This document shows positions 36,349 through 45,897 of a stretch of DNA of 64,000 bases, piece by piece (the stretch's first letter is position 1; each line of letters starts with the position of its first letter). A program made the translations under genes and the position numbers. The notes below the pieces were generated by a model that saw only the letters and a program-made list of their open reading frames with translations, was not told the DNA's origin and searched no databases. Origin of the DNA: an uncultured Alphaproteobacteria bacterium (GTDB taxonomy: Bacteria; Pseudomonadota; Alphaproteobacteria; RF32; CAG-239); the NCBI GenBank assembly GCA_944393175.1, contig CALXZH010000029.1, forward strand, positions 49,142 through 113,141, in the 5' to 3' direction.

Positions 36349-37881
36349 ATGATGATATCTCTTAACGCCTCAATGAGAAATACATTGCTAAGTCTGCGTA
36401 ATATCAGTGCTCAGCAAGATAATATGCAGCTTATTCTGTCTACCGGCAAAAAAGTAAATTCTGCCATAGATAATCCATCCAGCTACTATCAGGCAACGTC
36501 TCTCACCAACAGAGCAGCCGATTTATTAAACTTGCTAAATAGTATGGAGCAGGGAATACAAACCATTCAAGCTGCTAATACCGGTGTAGATACGGCACTA
36601 AATCTGCTTGAACAGATGGAGGCTATAGCTAATCAAGGAGAAAGTATTATAAAAGTTCCGTCAAAAGAATATTTTGAAAATCTGGTAGGAGCTAACGGAG
36701 CAGTCGTAACCACGGCCGAAGAATTGCGAAATGCAATAGCTGCGAATAAGGAAACAATCTGTGTCTATGGGACAATTGACTTAGGAGATATCTCTACATC
36801 CGGCGGGTTGGAATTAAAAGCCAATCAAAAACTAGTGGGGATTGGATATTTTGGTGATTTTGATAGCGATGTTGATAAATTTTCTTCTATAACAGCAGTT
36901 AATTCTGGAAAGCAAGGAAATTTAATCAGTATCTCGCAAAATAATTCTCTATTAGATGGGGTAAGCTTACATTATGAGAGTATTATTGAAAATGGAGGAG
37001 GCTATGCTGTTTATGTAAGAGGTTCGGGTATTTCATCAACATTGCAAAATTTAGACATTAAGTGTGATTATGTTTTAAATAATACTTCTAATAGTAATTT
37101 TAGATGCAGTATTTATGTTGATAAAGAAGCTACTTTGAATATCAAAGGCTCTCTTAATATACAAAATTCAGGAGATTTTGCTAAAGGAATTGAAGCAGAG
37201 CAAGACTCAATAATTAATATTACAGAAGATGCTCAAGTAAAAATTGATACCCGAGGATATTATGGTGGTTATAGTATTTCTACCGGGTCTGCCATAATAA
37301 ATATTGCTGGAAATGTTCAATTTTATACTGAAGGCATATCTGGGTTTGGTGTGGTTGCTGCTCCTTCTGGCGCTACTGCAAAGATATCAATTTCTTCTAC
37401 GGCTAAACTTTATTTTAATACATCTTCTAATGCTTTTGTAAGCAATCATACATCAGGAGGTAAGAAAGATTTAGAAATTTCTCAGGGTGCAAAAGTTGCA
37501 TTTGAAAAGAAAGGTAAAACTTTTTATTATGAAGTGCAAAGTGATTACAAAGATGAAAATACCTCTTCATCAACAACTATTTCTTCGGATAATATAACAT
37601 CTGTACTCAATGTCAAAACAACGTCAGAATGGCAATTACCTTGTATAAATATGGATGTATTGTATAAAAAGCAAATTATGCAATATAATCAGCAATTTAA
37701 TGATGCATTAAATCAATATGACCAACTCATAAAAGATAGCTATTATAAAGGTATTAATTTACTCAAAGGAGACAACCTAAAAATAAACTTTAATGAAACG
37801 GGAGAACATAATATTTTAGTTCAAGGCAAAGATATTACATCAAGCAATATTGGTTTGAGCGAAGTTTTATGGCAACGTTAA
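36349..37881 (+). CDS. Flagellin, N-terminal and variable parts, ended by an in-frame stop
   Basis: The first 100 residues are classic flagellin D0/D1 (SLNASMRNTLLSLRNISAQQ, then STGKKVNSAIDNPSSYYQA and IQAANTGVDTALNLLEQM). Residues about 105-425 are a large insertion in the variable position with a beta-helix look: short repeated strands with Asn/Gly turns (LSIQNSG-like, IYVDKEATLNIKGSLNI, IINIAGNVQFYTEG). Residues from about 440 return to flagellin (IMQYNQQFNDALNQYDQLIK, YKGINLLKGDNL, GLSEVLWQR). TAA at 37879-37881 then stops translation, although the frame continues with the missing C-terminal domain. As read, this product would lack the C-terminal D1/D0 helices needed for filament assembly. 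GAGG precedes the ATG by six bases. Confidence 0.85.
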   Translation: MMISLNASMRNTLLSLRNISAQQDNMQLILSTGKKVNSAIDNPSSYYQATSLTNRAADLLNLLNSMEQGIQTIQAANTGVDTALNLLEQMEAIANQGESIIKVPSKEYFENLVGANGAVVTTAEELRNAIAANKETICVYGTIDLGDISTSGGLELKANQKLVGIGYFGDFDSDVDKFSSITAVNSGKQGNLISISQNNSLLDGVSLHYESIIENGGGYAVYVRGSGISSTLQNLDIKCDYVLNNTSNSNFRCSIYVDKEATLNIKGSLNIQNSGDFAKGIEAEQDSIINITEDAQVKIDTRGYYGGYSISTGSAIINIAGNVQFYTEGISGFGVVAAPSGATAKISISSTAKLYFNTSSNAFVSNHTSGGKKDLEISQGAKVAFEKKGKTFYYEVQSDYKDENTSSSTTISSDNITSVLNVKTTSEWQLPCINMDVLYKKQIMQYNQQFNDALNQYDQLIKDSYYKGINLLKGDNLKINFNETGEHNILVQGKDITSSNIGLSEVLWQR

Positions 37882-38163
37882 AGCGATGTTTCTGCATCAA
37901 TGGATTCTCTAAAATCAGCGGTTGGCCAATTACGGAGTTTAAGTGAAGATTTAGGTTCTCAATTCAACATTATTCAAACCCGAATAGATTTTACATCTGC
38001 TTTAACCAATGTTTTGGAAGAAGGGGCTGATAAACTAACTTTAGCAGATATGAATGAAGCTTCGGCACAATATCTAACTCTACAGACACGCCAATCTTTA
38101 GCTATTAATTCTCTTTCTCTGGCGGCACAATCAAGCAGGGGCGTATTGCAATTGTTTTATTAA
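37882..38163 (+). pseudogene. Flagellin C-terminal domain, in frame after the stop
   Basis: Ninety-three codons continue the flagellin frame without a gap. They encode the conserved C-terminal helices: DSLKSAVGQLRSLSEDLGSQ, then IIQTRIDFTSALTNVLEEG, then ADKLTLADMNEASAQYL and SLAAQSSRGVLQLF. An ATG at 37900 has no ribosome site, so separate translation is unlikely. Only one nonsense codon separates it from the upstream part. The break is therefore recent, suppressed by readthrough, or a sequence error. Confidence 0.8.
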
Positions 38164-38167
38164 AAAA

Positions 38168-38200
38168 GTTCCCTTGAAAATTTTCTTTTCAAGGGAATCA
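38168..38200. terminator. Terminator after the flagellin gene
   Basis: TTCCCTTGAAAA pairs with TTTTCAAGGGAA across TTTTC, with A/T-rich flanks. It could serve the convergent small gene too. Confidence 0.75.
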
Positions 38201-38202
38201 GT

Positions 38203-38541
38203 TTATTCATAAAATCTTCGGTCAACAAGATAGAGGTGGTTGCCTCGGAATTTTATGAAGTAATAGCCTTCTGAGGCGGCATAAATCCAGCCTAAAATGT
38301 TATGCTCAAATTCAGGTAAACTGAAGCGGTCAAATTTGACCATTTTTTTATCAATCGTATAATCAAACACTTGATTCAAAAATTCAAGGGCTTGTTTGGG
38401 GCTGCAAATTGAGTTGTTGCTTTGGGTGATGCACAGGCAGTCCTTTTTTAGGGAGGCGTTTGCGGTTAAGCTCTCAATCTGTTGGTCATTTTGAGCCAGA
38501 TAGGCTTGAATTTTGTTTTTTATTTCTGCTTTTGTTTCCAT
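38203..38541 (-). CDS. Unknown small protein, paralog of the 39157 gene
   Basis: This 112-residue protein has an N-terminal helical region (KAEIKNKIQAYLAQNDQQIESL) and ends in a beta segment GNHLYLVDRRFYE. The same ending pattern, NNLYFLDNRIYE, occurs in the 39157-39564 product, so the two are probably paralogs sharing a C-terminal fold. No signal peptide; cytoplasmic. The leader is A/T-rich without a Shine-Dalgarno sequence. Function unknown. Confidence 0.6.
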   Translation of the reverse strand: METKAEIKNKIQAYLAQNDQQIESLTANASLKKDCLCITQSNNSICSPKQALEFLNQVFDYTIDKKMVKFDRFSLPEFEHNILGWIYAASEGYYFIKFRGNHLYLVDRRFYE

Positions 38542-38672
38542 AAAAATAGGTTTTAGATGATTAATAATATTTATTTGCGCTTAATGTATCGGCTTAATCT
38601 TAAAATGTCAATCTTTTAGAAGAGGCTTGTTTTTGGGAAAATATTTGTTAGAGTATGGGCAAGGAGACAAAC

Positions 38673-39113
38673 ATGAAGGTACATATTATTGCCATTGGAA
38701 AATGCAAAAAAAATTCACCCGAAGCGCAAATTATTGATGAATATGTGAAGCGCTCGGGTTGGGATATTGTTATTAAAGAAAAAGATAATGCTACCCAAGA
38801 AGAGGAGGCTAAGTTTTTGCAGTCTTCCATTCCGCAAGGGGCAAAAGTGGTGGTGTTAGATGAGAGGGGCGAAAATATCAAGAGTTTGGAGCTGGCACAC
38901 AGAATTGAAAACTGGATGCTGAACGGTTGTTCGGATATTTGTTTCCTTATCGGCGGAGCGGACGGACATTTGCAATCGACTCGTGATCGGGCCGATTTGC
39001 TCTTATCTTTTGGCAAACTTACTTTGCCTCATATGCTTATGCGGGCGGTGTTGGCTGAGCAAATTTATCGTATTCAGACGATTATCAATCATCATCCATA
39101 TCACAGAGAATAA
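38673..39113 (+). CDS. rlmH: 23S rRNA pseudouridine(1915) N3-methyltransferase RlmH
   Basis: RlmH methylates pseudouridine 1915 of 23S rRNA in the assembled ribosome. From the ATG at 38673 (AAGGAG seven bases upstream) it has 146 residues, close to the usual 155. The SPOUT knot features are visible: VVLDERGENIKSLELA, FLIGGADGH and LTLPHMLMRAVLAEQIYRI followed by the C-terminal HHPYHRE. An in-frame start 18 bases upstream is not supported. It usually follows rsfS; here flagellin and a small unknown gene lie between. Confidence 0.95.
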   Translation: MKVHIIAIGKCKKNSPEAQIIDEYVKRSGWDIVIKEKDNATQEEEAKFLQSSIPQGAKVVVLDERGENIKSLELAHRIENWMLNGCSDICFLIGGADGHLQSTRDRADLLLSFGKLTLPHMLMRAVLAEQIYRIQTIINHHPYHRE

Positions 39114-39140
39114 AAAAGCGGTCTAAACAGACCGCTTGGG
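39114..39140 (-). terminator. Terminator of the 39157 gene
   Basis: AAGCGGTCT pairs exactly with AGACCGCTT across AAAC. The A run on its left side gives a T run on the minus strand, so it mainly serves the minus-strand gene. Confidence 0.75.
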
Positions 39141-39156
39141 GAAGAAGGGAGAAATT

Positions 39157-39564
39157 TTAGCTGTATTGTGCCGTCATTTCTCCGTTCTCAATTTTTTTGA
39201 TTCTTGCCACGCCACGACGGAAATGGGTCGTTTCGTATATTCTGTTGTCCAGAAAATACAAGTTATTGTCGCTAATTGCCAGAAGAGTGTTCTTGTCTGC
39301 TTCTGCAACATACAAGATAGGCGATAAATTGCCGTCTTGTCCAGATATTAATTTTAACTTGCTGACAACGAGCATTTCTCTGCCGAGCAGGAGTTTGAAT
39401 ACTTCATACGCCAACTCCAGTTTGTCAACCTCAATCTTAAACGTATAAAGAGGAGTTGTTTTTATCTTCTCTTTTTGTTCAAGAATTTGTGTGTTGATTC
39501 TTACTTGCTCTTTGATGGCCTCAAATAATTCGCCAATTTCAATGGCTATTTTTTTTGTCTTCAT
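39157..39564 (-). CDS. Unknown small protein, paralog of the 38203 gene
   Basis: This 135-residue protein has an N-terminal helix (EIGELFEAIKEQVRINTQILEQKEKI), a middle domain (KVDKLELAYEVFKLLLGREML-like helix and KLKLISGQ strand) and the pattern NNLYFLDNRIYE, shared with the neighbour beyond rlmH. No signal peptide or membrane segment. The A/T-rich leader (AAATTATCAATATT before ATG) has no Shine-Dalgarno sequence. The codon use is ordinary. Function unknown. Confidence 0.6.
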   Translation of the reverse strand: MKTKKIAIEIGELFEAIKEQVRINTQILEQKEKIKTTPLYTFKIEVDKLELAYEVFKLLLGREMLVVSKLKLISGQDGNLSPILYVAEADKNTLLAISDNNLYFLDNRIYETTHFRRGVARIKKIENGEMTAQYS

Positions 39565-39654
39565 AATATTGATAATTTAGTTAATAATAAAAATTTGGTT
39601 TTTATTATGTTAAATTTATGTCTAAAGTCAAGTGTTGTTTGTAAAAAGTTTTTA

Positions 39655-41643
39655 TTAGAGATTTTTCATTCCCAAAAGTTCAAGTTCTTTAATTTTGTCT
39701 CGGTAAACCATTGCTTCCTCAAATTCTAGATTTTGCGCTGCTTCCTTCATCTTACGGGTATATTCTTTGAGCTTTTTGTCGATATTCTTCAAATCTTCGA
39801 CTTCTTGTTTGGTTTCTTGTTTGAGGAAGTCGGTTTCGGTCATCTCTTTGAGTGAGGAGGCGATACTCTTTTTGATGGTTTGCGGCGTAATGTTGTGTTC
39901 TTGATTATAGCGGATTTGTTTTTCGCGACGACGATTGGTTTCTTCCAGAGCATCTTTTATTGAACCAGTCATTTTATCGGCATACAAAATTACTCGTCCT
40001 TGTGCGTTTCGTGCTGCACGGCCGATGGTTTGGATAAGTGAGCGAGTAGAACGCAAAAATCCTTCTTTGTCGGCGTCCAATATGGCAACAAGTGAGCATT
40101 CGGGAATATCCAGTCCTTCACGCAAGAGGTTAATTCCTACCAAAACATCAAATACACCTAAGCGCAAATCACGAATAATCTCTATGCGCTCAAGCGTATC
40201 AATATCTGAGTGGAGATAGCGAACTTTTATACCGTTTTCGTTGAGGTATTCGGTTAGGTCTTCGGCCATCTTCTTAGTGAGGGTGGTGACTAAAACACGT
40301 TCTTTTTTCTCTATGACTTTGCGGCATTCTTCCATCAGGTCATCAATTTGGTTTTCAACCGGACGGACAATACATTCCGGATCGGTTAGTCCCGTCGGAC
40401 GGATAACTTGTTCGGCAAAGACGCCTTGGCTTTGGGCTAATTCCCAATCTCCCGGAGTGGCCGAAACAAAAATGGTTTGTCCGCGCATGGCATTCCACTC
40501 TTCAAACTTTAGAGGACGATTGTCTACGCAAGAGGGAAGTCTGAATCCATAATCAGCCAAGGTTTTTTTGCGGTTATAATCCCCGCGAAACATTCCGCCG
40601 ATTTGCGGCACGGAGATGTGGCTTTCATCTATAAAAAGCAAGGCGTTGGGCGGAAGATATTCAAATAAGGTCGGAGGCGGTTCGCCCGGTTTGCGGCCCG
40701 TGAGGTAGCGCGAATAGTTTTCAATGCCTTTGCAATGGCCGGTGGTTTCCAACATCTCAAGGTCAAAGCGTGTACGTTGCTCTATTCTTTGCGCTTCTAA
40801 TAATTGATTGTTGGCCTTAAAACGCTCAATCGTTTCTGCCAGTTCTTTCTTTATTCCCATGATGGCTTGCGAAATGGCCGGCCTTGGGGTGACGTAGTGG
40901 TTGGCCGGATAGACCGTGACTTCTTTTAATGTGGCTGTTCGTTTGCCTGTGAGGCTGTCAAACTCGTAGATTTCATCAATCTCATCACCGAAAAAAGAAA
41001 TGCGCCAGCCGCGGTCTTCATAGTGCGCCGGAAAAATATCCAAGACATCGCCTTGAACGCGAAAGGTGCTACGCACAAAATTGGTTTGATTGCGAACATA
41101 TTGTAATTCGGTTAAATGTTTGCAGACATCACTCATGCTCAGTGTGTCGCCGACTTTTAAGGGAATAGTCATCGCAGCATAAGATTCAACATCGCCCAAG
41201 CCATAAATGCAGGAGACAGAGGCTACGATAATCACATCGTTACATTCCAAAATGTTGCGTGTGGCGGCGTTACGCATTCTATCAATTTGTTCATTCAAAG
41301 CCGAATCTTTTTCAATATAGGTATCGGTTTTGGGAACATAGGCCTCGGGTTGATAATAATCATAGTAAGAAACAAAATACTCAACATGGTTGTTGGGGAA
41401 AAATTCTTTCATCTCACTGTATAATTGCGCGGCTAAAATTTTGTTTGGTGCCATTATCAAGGCCGGCCTTTGGCAAGTTTCAATCACTTTGGCCATGGTG
41501 AAAGTTTTGCCGCTGCCGGTAACGCCCAACAAAACCTGATTTTTTGTGCCTGAATTTATGCCTTCACATAAATCCTTTATGGCGGTGGGTTGGTCGCCTG
41601 ACGGAGCAAAGGGACTGTTCAGCACAAATTTATTCTTGTACAT
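39655..41643 (-). CDS. uvrB: Excinuclease ABC subunit B (UvrB)
   Basis: UvrB is the helicase-like damage-verification subunit of nucleotide excision repair. About 662 residues: Walker A GVTGSGKT, the beta-hairpin region [12 protein letters not shown], helicase motif [34 protein letters not shown], and the C-terminal UVR motif [18 protein letters not shown] chose the second ATG (41643), six bases after AAGG; the first ATG at 41649 abuts the Shine-Dalgarno sequence. Its start overlaps the end of the upstream TPR gene of the flagellar run, so it is probably translationally coupled to it. Confidence 0.96.
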   Translation of the reverse strand: MYKNKFVLNSPFAPSGDQPTAIKDLCEGINSGTKNQVLLGVTGSGKTFTMAKVIETCQRPALIMAPNKILAAQLYSEMKEFFPNNHVEYFVSYYDYYQPEAYVPKTDTYIEKDSALNEQIDRMRNAATRNILECNDVIIVASVSCIYGLGDVESYAAMTIPLKVGDTLSMSDVCKHLTELQYVRNQTNFVRSTFRVQGDVLDIFPAHYEDRGWRISFFGDEIDEIYEFDSLTGKRTATLKEVTVYPANHYVTPRPAISQAIMGIKKELAETIERFKANNQLLEAQRIEQRTRFDLEMLETTGHCKGIENYSRYLTGRKPGEPPPTLFEYLPPNALLFIDESHISVPQIGGMFRGDYNRKKTLADYGFRLPSCVDNRPLKFEEWNAMRGQTIFVSATPGDWELAQSQGVFAEQVIRPTGLTDPECIVRPVENQIDDLMEECRKVIEKKERVLVTTLTKKMAEDLTEYLNENGIKVRYLHSDIDTLERIEIIRDLRLGVFDVLVGINLLREGLDIPECSLVAILDADKEGFLRSTRSLIQTIGRAARNAQGRVILYADKMTGSIKDALEETNRRREKQIRYNQEHNITPQTIKKSIASSLKEMTETDFLKQETKQEVEDLKNIDKKLKEYTRKMKEAAQNLEFEEAMVYRDKIKELELLGMKNL

Positions 41644-44600
41644 TGTCATCCTTTGATACTTCCTCTATCAGCGACTGATTATAAATCTTGGCAAAATTAC
41701 TGAAGGTTTCAATATCATTTACCGCTTTATCGATGGTTCGAATGTTTAATTGTTTGTTATCTAACGTATCGGTTAAAACGCTAAATGCACTGTAGTATTT
41801 TGTGCCTTGGAAGTAGGGCATAAATTTATTCCTTAACCGAACAATAACCGTTTCTCTACCTGCATTCTTAAGTGCTGTGGCCCAATCTAAAATATAGTTG
41901 ATTTGTTCTTCACTTAAGGGCTTTCCCGGAGTTGGTTGGGTGATTAAATATTTTATTGAATCAGCCGCATTGCCCCAAAGTCCACCTTTCCAAAAAATTT
42001 CACTTTTTAGTAAAAGTGCATTCTTACTATAGTCATCTTTTAATAAATCTAAGGCGAGAGCTTCTTGTCCCGTTCCGGCTAATGCTTTGGCTTTAATGAT
42101 GCGCCTTTGTAATTTAAGAGTGTTTGAAAGTTCAGGTGTGTTTGTCTTTTCCAATATTTTCATGGCTTCGTGATTGTTGCCCTTAAACAAGTTAATTAAA
42201 GCCAGACGAGATCCGTAAGTCGCGGCTTCGGTGTCGGTTAAGGTTCCGCTTTTTACTCTTTCTTCAAGTAAGTTATAGGCTCTGTCTAATAAATCTACAG
42301 CCACAAGTCTGTCAGCTAACTTTTGGACAATGGCATTATAACTTTTGCTCTTGGGGGCTAAATCCTGATAATCTATATATAAAGCCAAAGCTTTCAGCGC
42401 GCTTAAATTGTCAGCCTGATTGTAAAGATATATATCTTCGAATAATTTTACCATGCGTTTTTCTATTACGGGCTTTTCTTTAATCGGAGAAATCTTCTTT
42501 AAATCACCAAGCGTATCCAATGCTCCTTTGTAATCGTGATTGCGGACATATACATCGCTTAAATCACTCAGAAGCTGCTTTTTGAAGTTTATTTCACCCC
42601 AGGCATAGCGCAGGCCTTCAAGCGTGTCGATTGCTTTTTGCGGCTCTATTGCGTTAAGGCGTATTTCCAAATCGACAATCTTTTTGCGTGATAGTGCAGA
42701 ATATTTTAAGTCATTGCTTGAAGCGGCTCGACGGTATTCTTGTATGGCGTTTCTGGGGTAGCCTTGCATTAATAATTTTTCAGCCGTAAGATAATGTATT
42801 TCCGGTTGAAGGTATGGTTTATTCATTGTTTTGAGTATATCAATAAAACTTTGTGCCGTTATATCATCTCCGGCAGCAATCGCCGTTCTGGCTCCTATGC
42901 GGGCAATGGCTTTGCGAATTTGAAGCGGATAGTTCCTCACCAAATTTAGATAACTTACCAATACGGCATTGTTTTCGGCACTCGGTTCCATGGCGGATTG
43001 CGATAAAGTACGCCAAAAGATGGCTTCATTAATTTCGGGTAATTTTCCATAAGAAAATTCTTCGGCTGCCGCTTGATAACGTCCGGCCAAAAAATTGGCG
43101 GCGCCGCGCATCCCGTGGTATCTTTCCGTTGAGCTTAACGGAGAGTTTTTCTTTGAGAGGTCTTCCAAAACGCCAAGTGCGTTTGTTCCCAGACCTTGTG
43201 AAATATAATATTTTGCCAATTCTAGTCTGGCTTTATCTTTTTGATCCATGTCAACTTTGATAATTTCTTGTTTGAGTTGATCTTCTGCCTCAATGAAGGT
43301 TTTGCCCATGAGTTCTTTATCAAAATCGGAAGAGAGATTTACCAGTGTATTATCTTCTTGTGCCAGTTGTTTTTGGTGTTTGATTAATTCCAAATCAGGG
43401 GAAATGTTTAATCCTCGGCGAACAGCTTGAATCATGTATCCCGTATTGCCTCGGTTAAGTGCAATGTCCATGGCGTCAGAACTAAAAGCAACACCTTGTT
43501 CCGTCGGAAGTATGGTTAAATCCGGATATTTGTATTCGTCTTTGATTTTTAAACCTATTTCGGTGCTCGTTCCGGTGATAATTAAGTCACCGATTTCGGG
43601 ATCAATTAAGGATACAACATCTCCGGCAGCCGTTGATGGAATAAAAAGGTAAGGTTGATTGTTAATGTTGTATTGCGTATAAATCGGAAGAGATGTTCCT
43701 TCTTCAGGGGCTTCTCTTGTAAAAAGGTCTACAATCCACAGCAAACCTTCTTTACGCACGAAGGTATTTACTTTCGTCTTGGGATGAATGCGAACAACAG
43801 TTGCATTCGGATGCGGAAGTTGGATGATTTCATCGGCAAGTGCAGATGCGGTCTTTTGCAATTCTTCAATGTCAAGATTTTGCATATGATCAAAAACTAT
43901 CCAAATGTAATTGCCTCGGGTAAATACGGATAGACCAACCGGCATATTCCAAGCAAAACTTAAACTGGCAACTTGGTCGGGTTGGATTGTCGCTACCTGT
44001 GCCGACGTAAGCGCCGATGGAGAAAGTGTTTCTAAGTTTTGATTGGCTTTGTTTACTGGGACTGATTGAACAGCTGCGGCTTTTTCTGGCGGTTGTTGAG
44101 TCGTCGGTGCAATGTTTTGCAAATCCAATACAATTTTATTGCGATGTTCAAAGCTCTTTATTAGTTTTTCAGGAAAAGTAATTGTTAATTCGCCTTGCGG
44201 AGAAAGTTGCTGCATAATTTGCGCCGCTTTGGCGTATTTGGTCACGTCATGAGGGATAATTCTCGGTGCTTTGGCAAACGAAATAATGGTTCTTTCGGGT
44301 GTCGTATTTATTTTATAAGCGGGCTTATTTGAGGGGAAAAATTCAAAAGTAAAGCGTGAAAAACCGTCGTGTGCTCCAAAATTTAATTGTAAGGTGTTGT
44401 TTGTAGCCGTGTTGACAGCTGTCGAAGTTTGAGGGTCTTGATTGCTTATGGAAATAACAAGGTTACCGTTTTCTCTTATGTTTTGGATTGCAACAGGGAT
44501 TTTAAAATTTAAAACCAAACCGGTTTTATCGGGTGAAAGCGTGGCTTTCTTCACAACCGAAGGTAAAGAATTCAGAATTTTCGGCCAATTCGTGTTTTGG

Positions 44601-44779
44601 GGTTTGCTGAAAGATAATGATAAATTTTGTTCATCATTTTCAAGGGTGTAATCGGTTGTGTCATCCAGAGGAATGTTGATTTGGCTTTCTTGTGCGAGGA
44701 CGGTGGAAGACAAAAGCAATGTACTGCAAAGCAAGGTTTGCAACATAATGCTGATTTTATGTCTTTGTATAATAATCAC
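41630..44779 (-). CDS. Large periplasmic TPR-type protein of the flagellar gene run
   Basis: This 1049-residue protein has a signal peptide ([18 protein letters not shown]). The first half is beta-rich (repeated [28 protein letters not shown]) and may be an AMIN-like domain. The second half, from about residue 480, is helical with TPR-like repeats ([54 protein letters not shown]). Similar large TPR proteins occur beside motE/fliM in alphaproteobacteria. GTG at 44779 is preceded by GGCGGAAG; an ATG at 44746 is possible. It lies 13 bases after motE and overlaps uvrB. Role in motor assembly or placement is inferred from context only. Confidence 0.75.
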   Translation of the reverse strand: MIIIQRHKISIMLQTLLCSTLLLSSTVLAQESQINIPLDDTTDYTLENDEQNLSLSFSKPQNTNWPKILNSLPSVVKKATLSPDKTGLVLNFKIPVAIQNIRENGNLVISISNQDPQTSTAVNTATNNTLQLNFGAHDGFSRFTFEFFPSNKPAYKINTTPERTIISFAKAPRIIPHDVTKYAKAAQIMQQLSPQGELTITFPEKLIKSFEHRNKIVLDLQNIAPTTQQPPEKAAAVQSVPVNKANQNLETLSPSALTSAQVATIQPDQVASLSFAWNMPVGLSVFTRGNYIWIVFDHMQNLDIEELQKTASALADEIIQLPHPNATVVRIHPKTKVNTFVRKEGLLWIVDLFTREAPEEGTSLPIYTQYNINNQPYLFIPSTAAGDVVSLIDPEIGDLIITGTSTEIGLKIKDEYKYPDLTILPTEQGVAFSSDAMDIALNRGNTGYMIQAVRRGLNISPDLELIKHQKQLAQEDNTLVNLSSDFDKELMGKTFIEAEDQLKQEIIKVDMDQKDKARLELAKYYISQGLGTNALGVLEDLSKKNSPLSSTERYHGMRGAANFLAGRYQAAAEEFSYGKLPEINEAIFWRTLSQSAMEPSAENNAVLVSYLNLVRNYPLQIRKAIARIGARTAIAAGDDITAQSFIDILKTMNKPYLQPEIHYLTAEKLLMQGYPRNAIQEYRRAASSNDLKYSALSRKKIVDLEIRLNAIEPQKAIDTLEGLRYAWGEINFKKQLLSDLSDVYVRNHDYKGALDTLGDLKKISPIKEKPVIEKRMVKLFEDIYLYNQADNLSALKALALYIDYQDLAPKSKSYNAIVQKLADRLVAVDLLDRAYNLLEERVKSGTLTDTEAATYGSRLALINLFKGNNHEAMKILEKTNTPELSNTLKLQRRIIKAKALAGTGQEALALDLLKDDYSKNALLLKSEIFWKGGLWGNAADSIKYLITQPTPGKPLSEEQINYILDWATALKNAGRETVIVRLRNKFMPYFQGTKYYSAFSVLTDTLDNKQLNIRTIDKAVNDIETFSNFAKIYNQSLIEEVSKDDNVQE

Positions 44780-44792
44780 GTTTTACTTCCGC

Positions 44793-45449
44793 CTAGAAAT
44801 TGTTTCCTATGATTTTATCGGTTATCTCTTTCGCTTTTTCGGCCTTCATCTGTGATAATATCGCTGAGGAGGTCGAAGGTTTCATATCTTTTAAGAGGGA
44901 AACCGTAACATCAATATCCAAGGTATTGAAAATACGCGCGGCGTCTTTAGGTTTCATTGTAGAATATACTTTGACCAAGGCGTCGATTTTGGCTCTTTCT
45001 TTGTCATTATATTCTTTGATAAGCTTACGCAGCTTTTCTTCATAATCGCGCAGTTGCGCTAGGCGTTTATCAATTTCTTGCTCGGCAACACGCAGTTGGA
45101 CCGCTTTCTTGTCTATTTCGCGGCTTCTGATGTCCAAAGCTTCACGGCGTGCTGCCAGTTCTTGCAAAATCATAATCTCTGATTGCGAAAAAGTGGTGTT
45201 GGGCGGAGTGGCAGCGTTTTGTGCCGCTGTGTCGCTTGATTCTAAAATTTTGTTTAAATCGGCCGTTTCCTGAGCGTCTTTTGCGTCCTTTTCTTCGGCA
45301 AATGCATTGCTCGGAGCTATGCTGAATTGCGAGGCATATGGATTTTTTAGCTGGTCAAATAAATTGTTTACGCGAATCGAGAGCGTTAAAACAGCCAGAA
45401 AAATGACCATAGGCAAAATTCGAAATTGTTGTTTGAGTTTTTTCAGCAT
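44793..45449 (-). CDS. motE: MotE-family flagellar motor protein
   Basis: MotE is an alphaproteobacterial periplasmic protein that stabilises MotC and so the stator. The 218 residues show a membrane/signal segment (ILPMVIFLAVLTLSI), a disordered linker, a long coiled coil (AARREALDIRSREIDKKAVQ and on to about 150) and an MgtE-N-like C-terminal domain (VYSTMKPKDAARIFNTLDIDV, SSAILSQMKAEKAKEITD). It starts about ten bases after the DUF6468 gene in the fliL-fliM run, as in related bacteria. Confidence 0.85.
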   Translation of the reverse strand: MLKKLKQQFRILPMVIFLAVLTLSIRVNNLFDQLKNPYASQFSIAPSNAFAEEKDAKDAQETADLNKILESSDTAAQNAATPPNTTFSQSEIMILQELAARREALDIRSREIDKKAVQLRVAEQEIDKRLAQLRDYEEKLRKLIKEYNDKERAKIDALVKVYSTMKPKDAARIFNTLDIDVTVSLLKDMKPSTSSAILSQMKAEKAKEITDKIIGNNF

Positions 45450-45459
45450 TGTCCAAACC

Positions 45460-45897
45460 TTATTTAATTGAGCGTAGGGCTTTTAATAATTCCATTTCGG
45501 CCAAAGAACGTGAATCGTCTTCAGATTTATTGGTTTCAAATTTGTTTGATGATGCGGCGGAAGTATTCATTTCTCTGCCTGCGTGAATCACGTTTTCTAG
45601 TCTGTCAGCCAAATTATCTGCTCGTTCGTTGATAAAAGTTAAGTCATCTTTTAGATTTTTGGCACTGTCTATGACTTCTTTTAATCCTTCGGAGGAGTTT
45701 TGCGTGACCGTTTTGAGCTTCGGAATGGAGTTTTCAGCCTTATAGGTGGCTTCGTTAAGCGATGAAATCAGTTGCGATAAACTCTTTTGGTTTTGGCGCA
45801 AAAGACTTAAATTTTTATTTAGCTTGTAAGCATAAATAATTGTAGGAATAAGCAAAACTATAATGGTTAAGTTGATAATGAGTTCAAGACTATCCAT
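45460..45897 (-). CDS. DUF6468 flagellar-operon membrane protein
   Basis: From the ATG at 45897 (AAAGGAAAGG upstream) this protein has 145 residues. An N-terminal membrane helix (LIINLTIIVLLIPTIIYAYKL) is followed by SLLRQNQKSLSQLISSLNEA and a long helical stalk, the pattern of the DUF6468 family found next to fliM in alphaproteobacteria. The longer frame to 45999 overlaps fliM and is not used. The gene overlaps the 3' end of fliM by eight bases. Function unknown but presumably motor-related. Confidence 0.75.
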   Translation of the reverse strand: MDSLELIINLTIIVLLIPTIIYAYKLNKNLSLLRQNQKSLSQLISSLNEATYKAENSIPKLKTVTQNSSEGLKEVIDSAKNLKDDLTFINERADNLADRLENVIHAGREMNTSAASSNKFETNKSEDDSRSLAEMELLKALRSIK

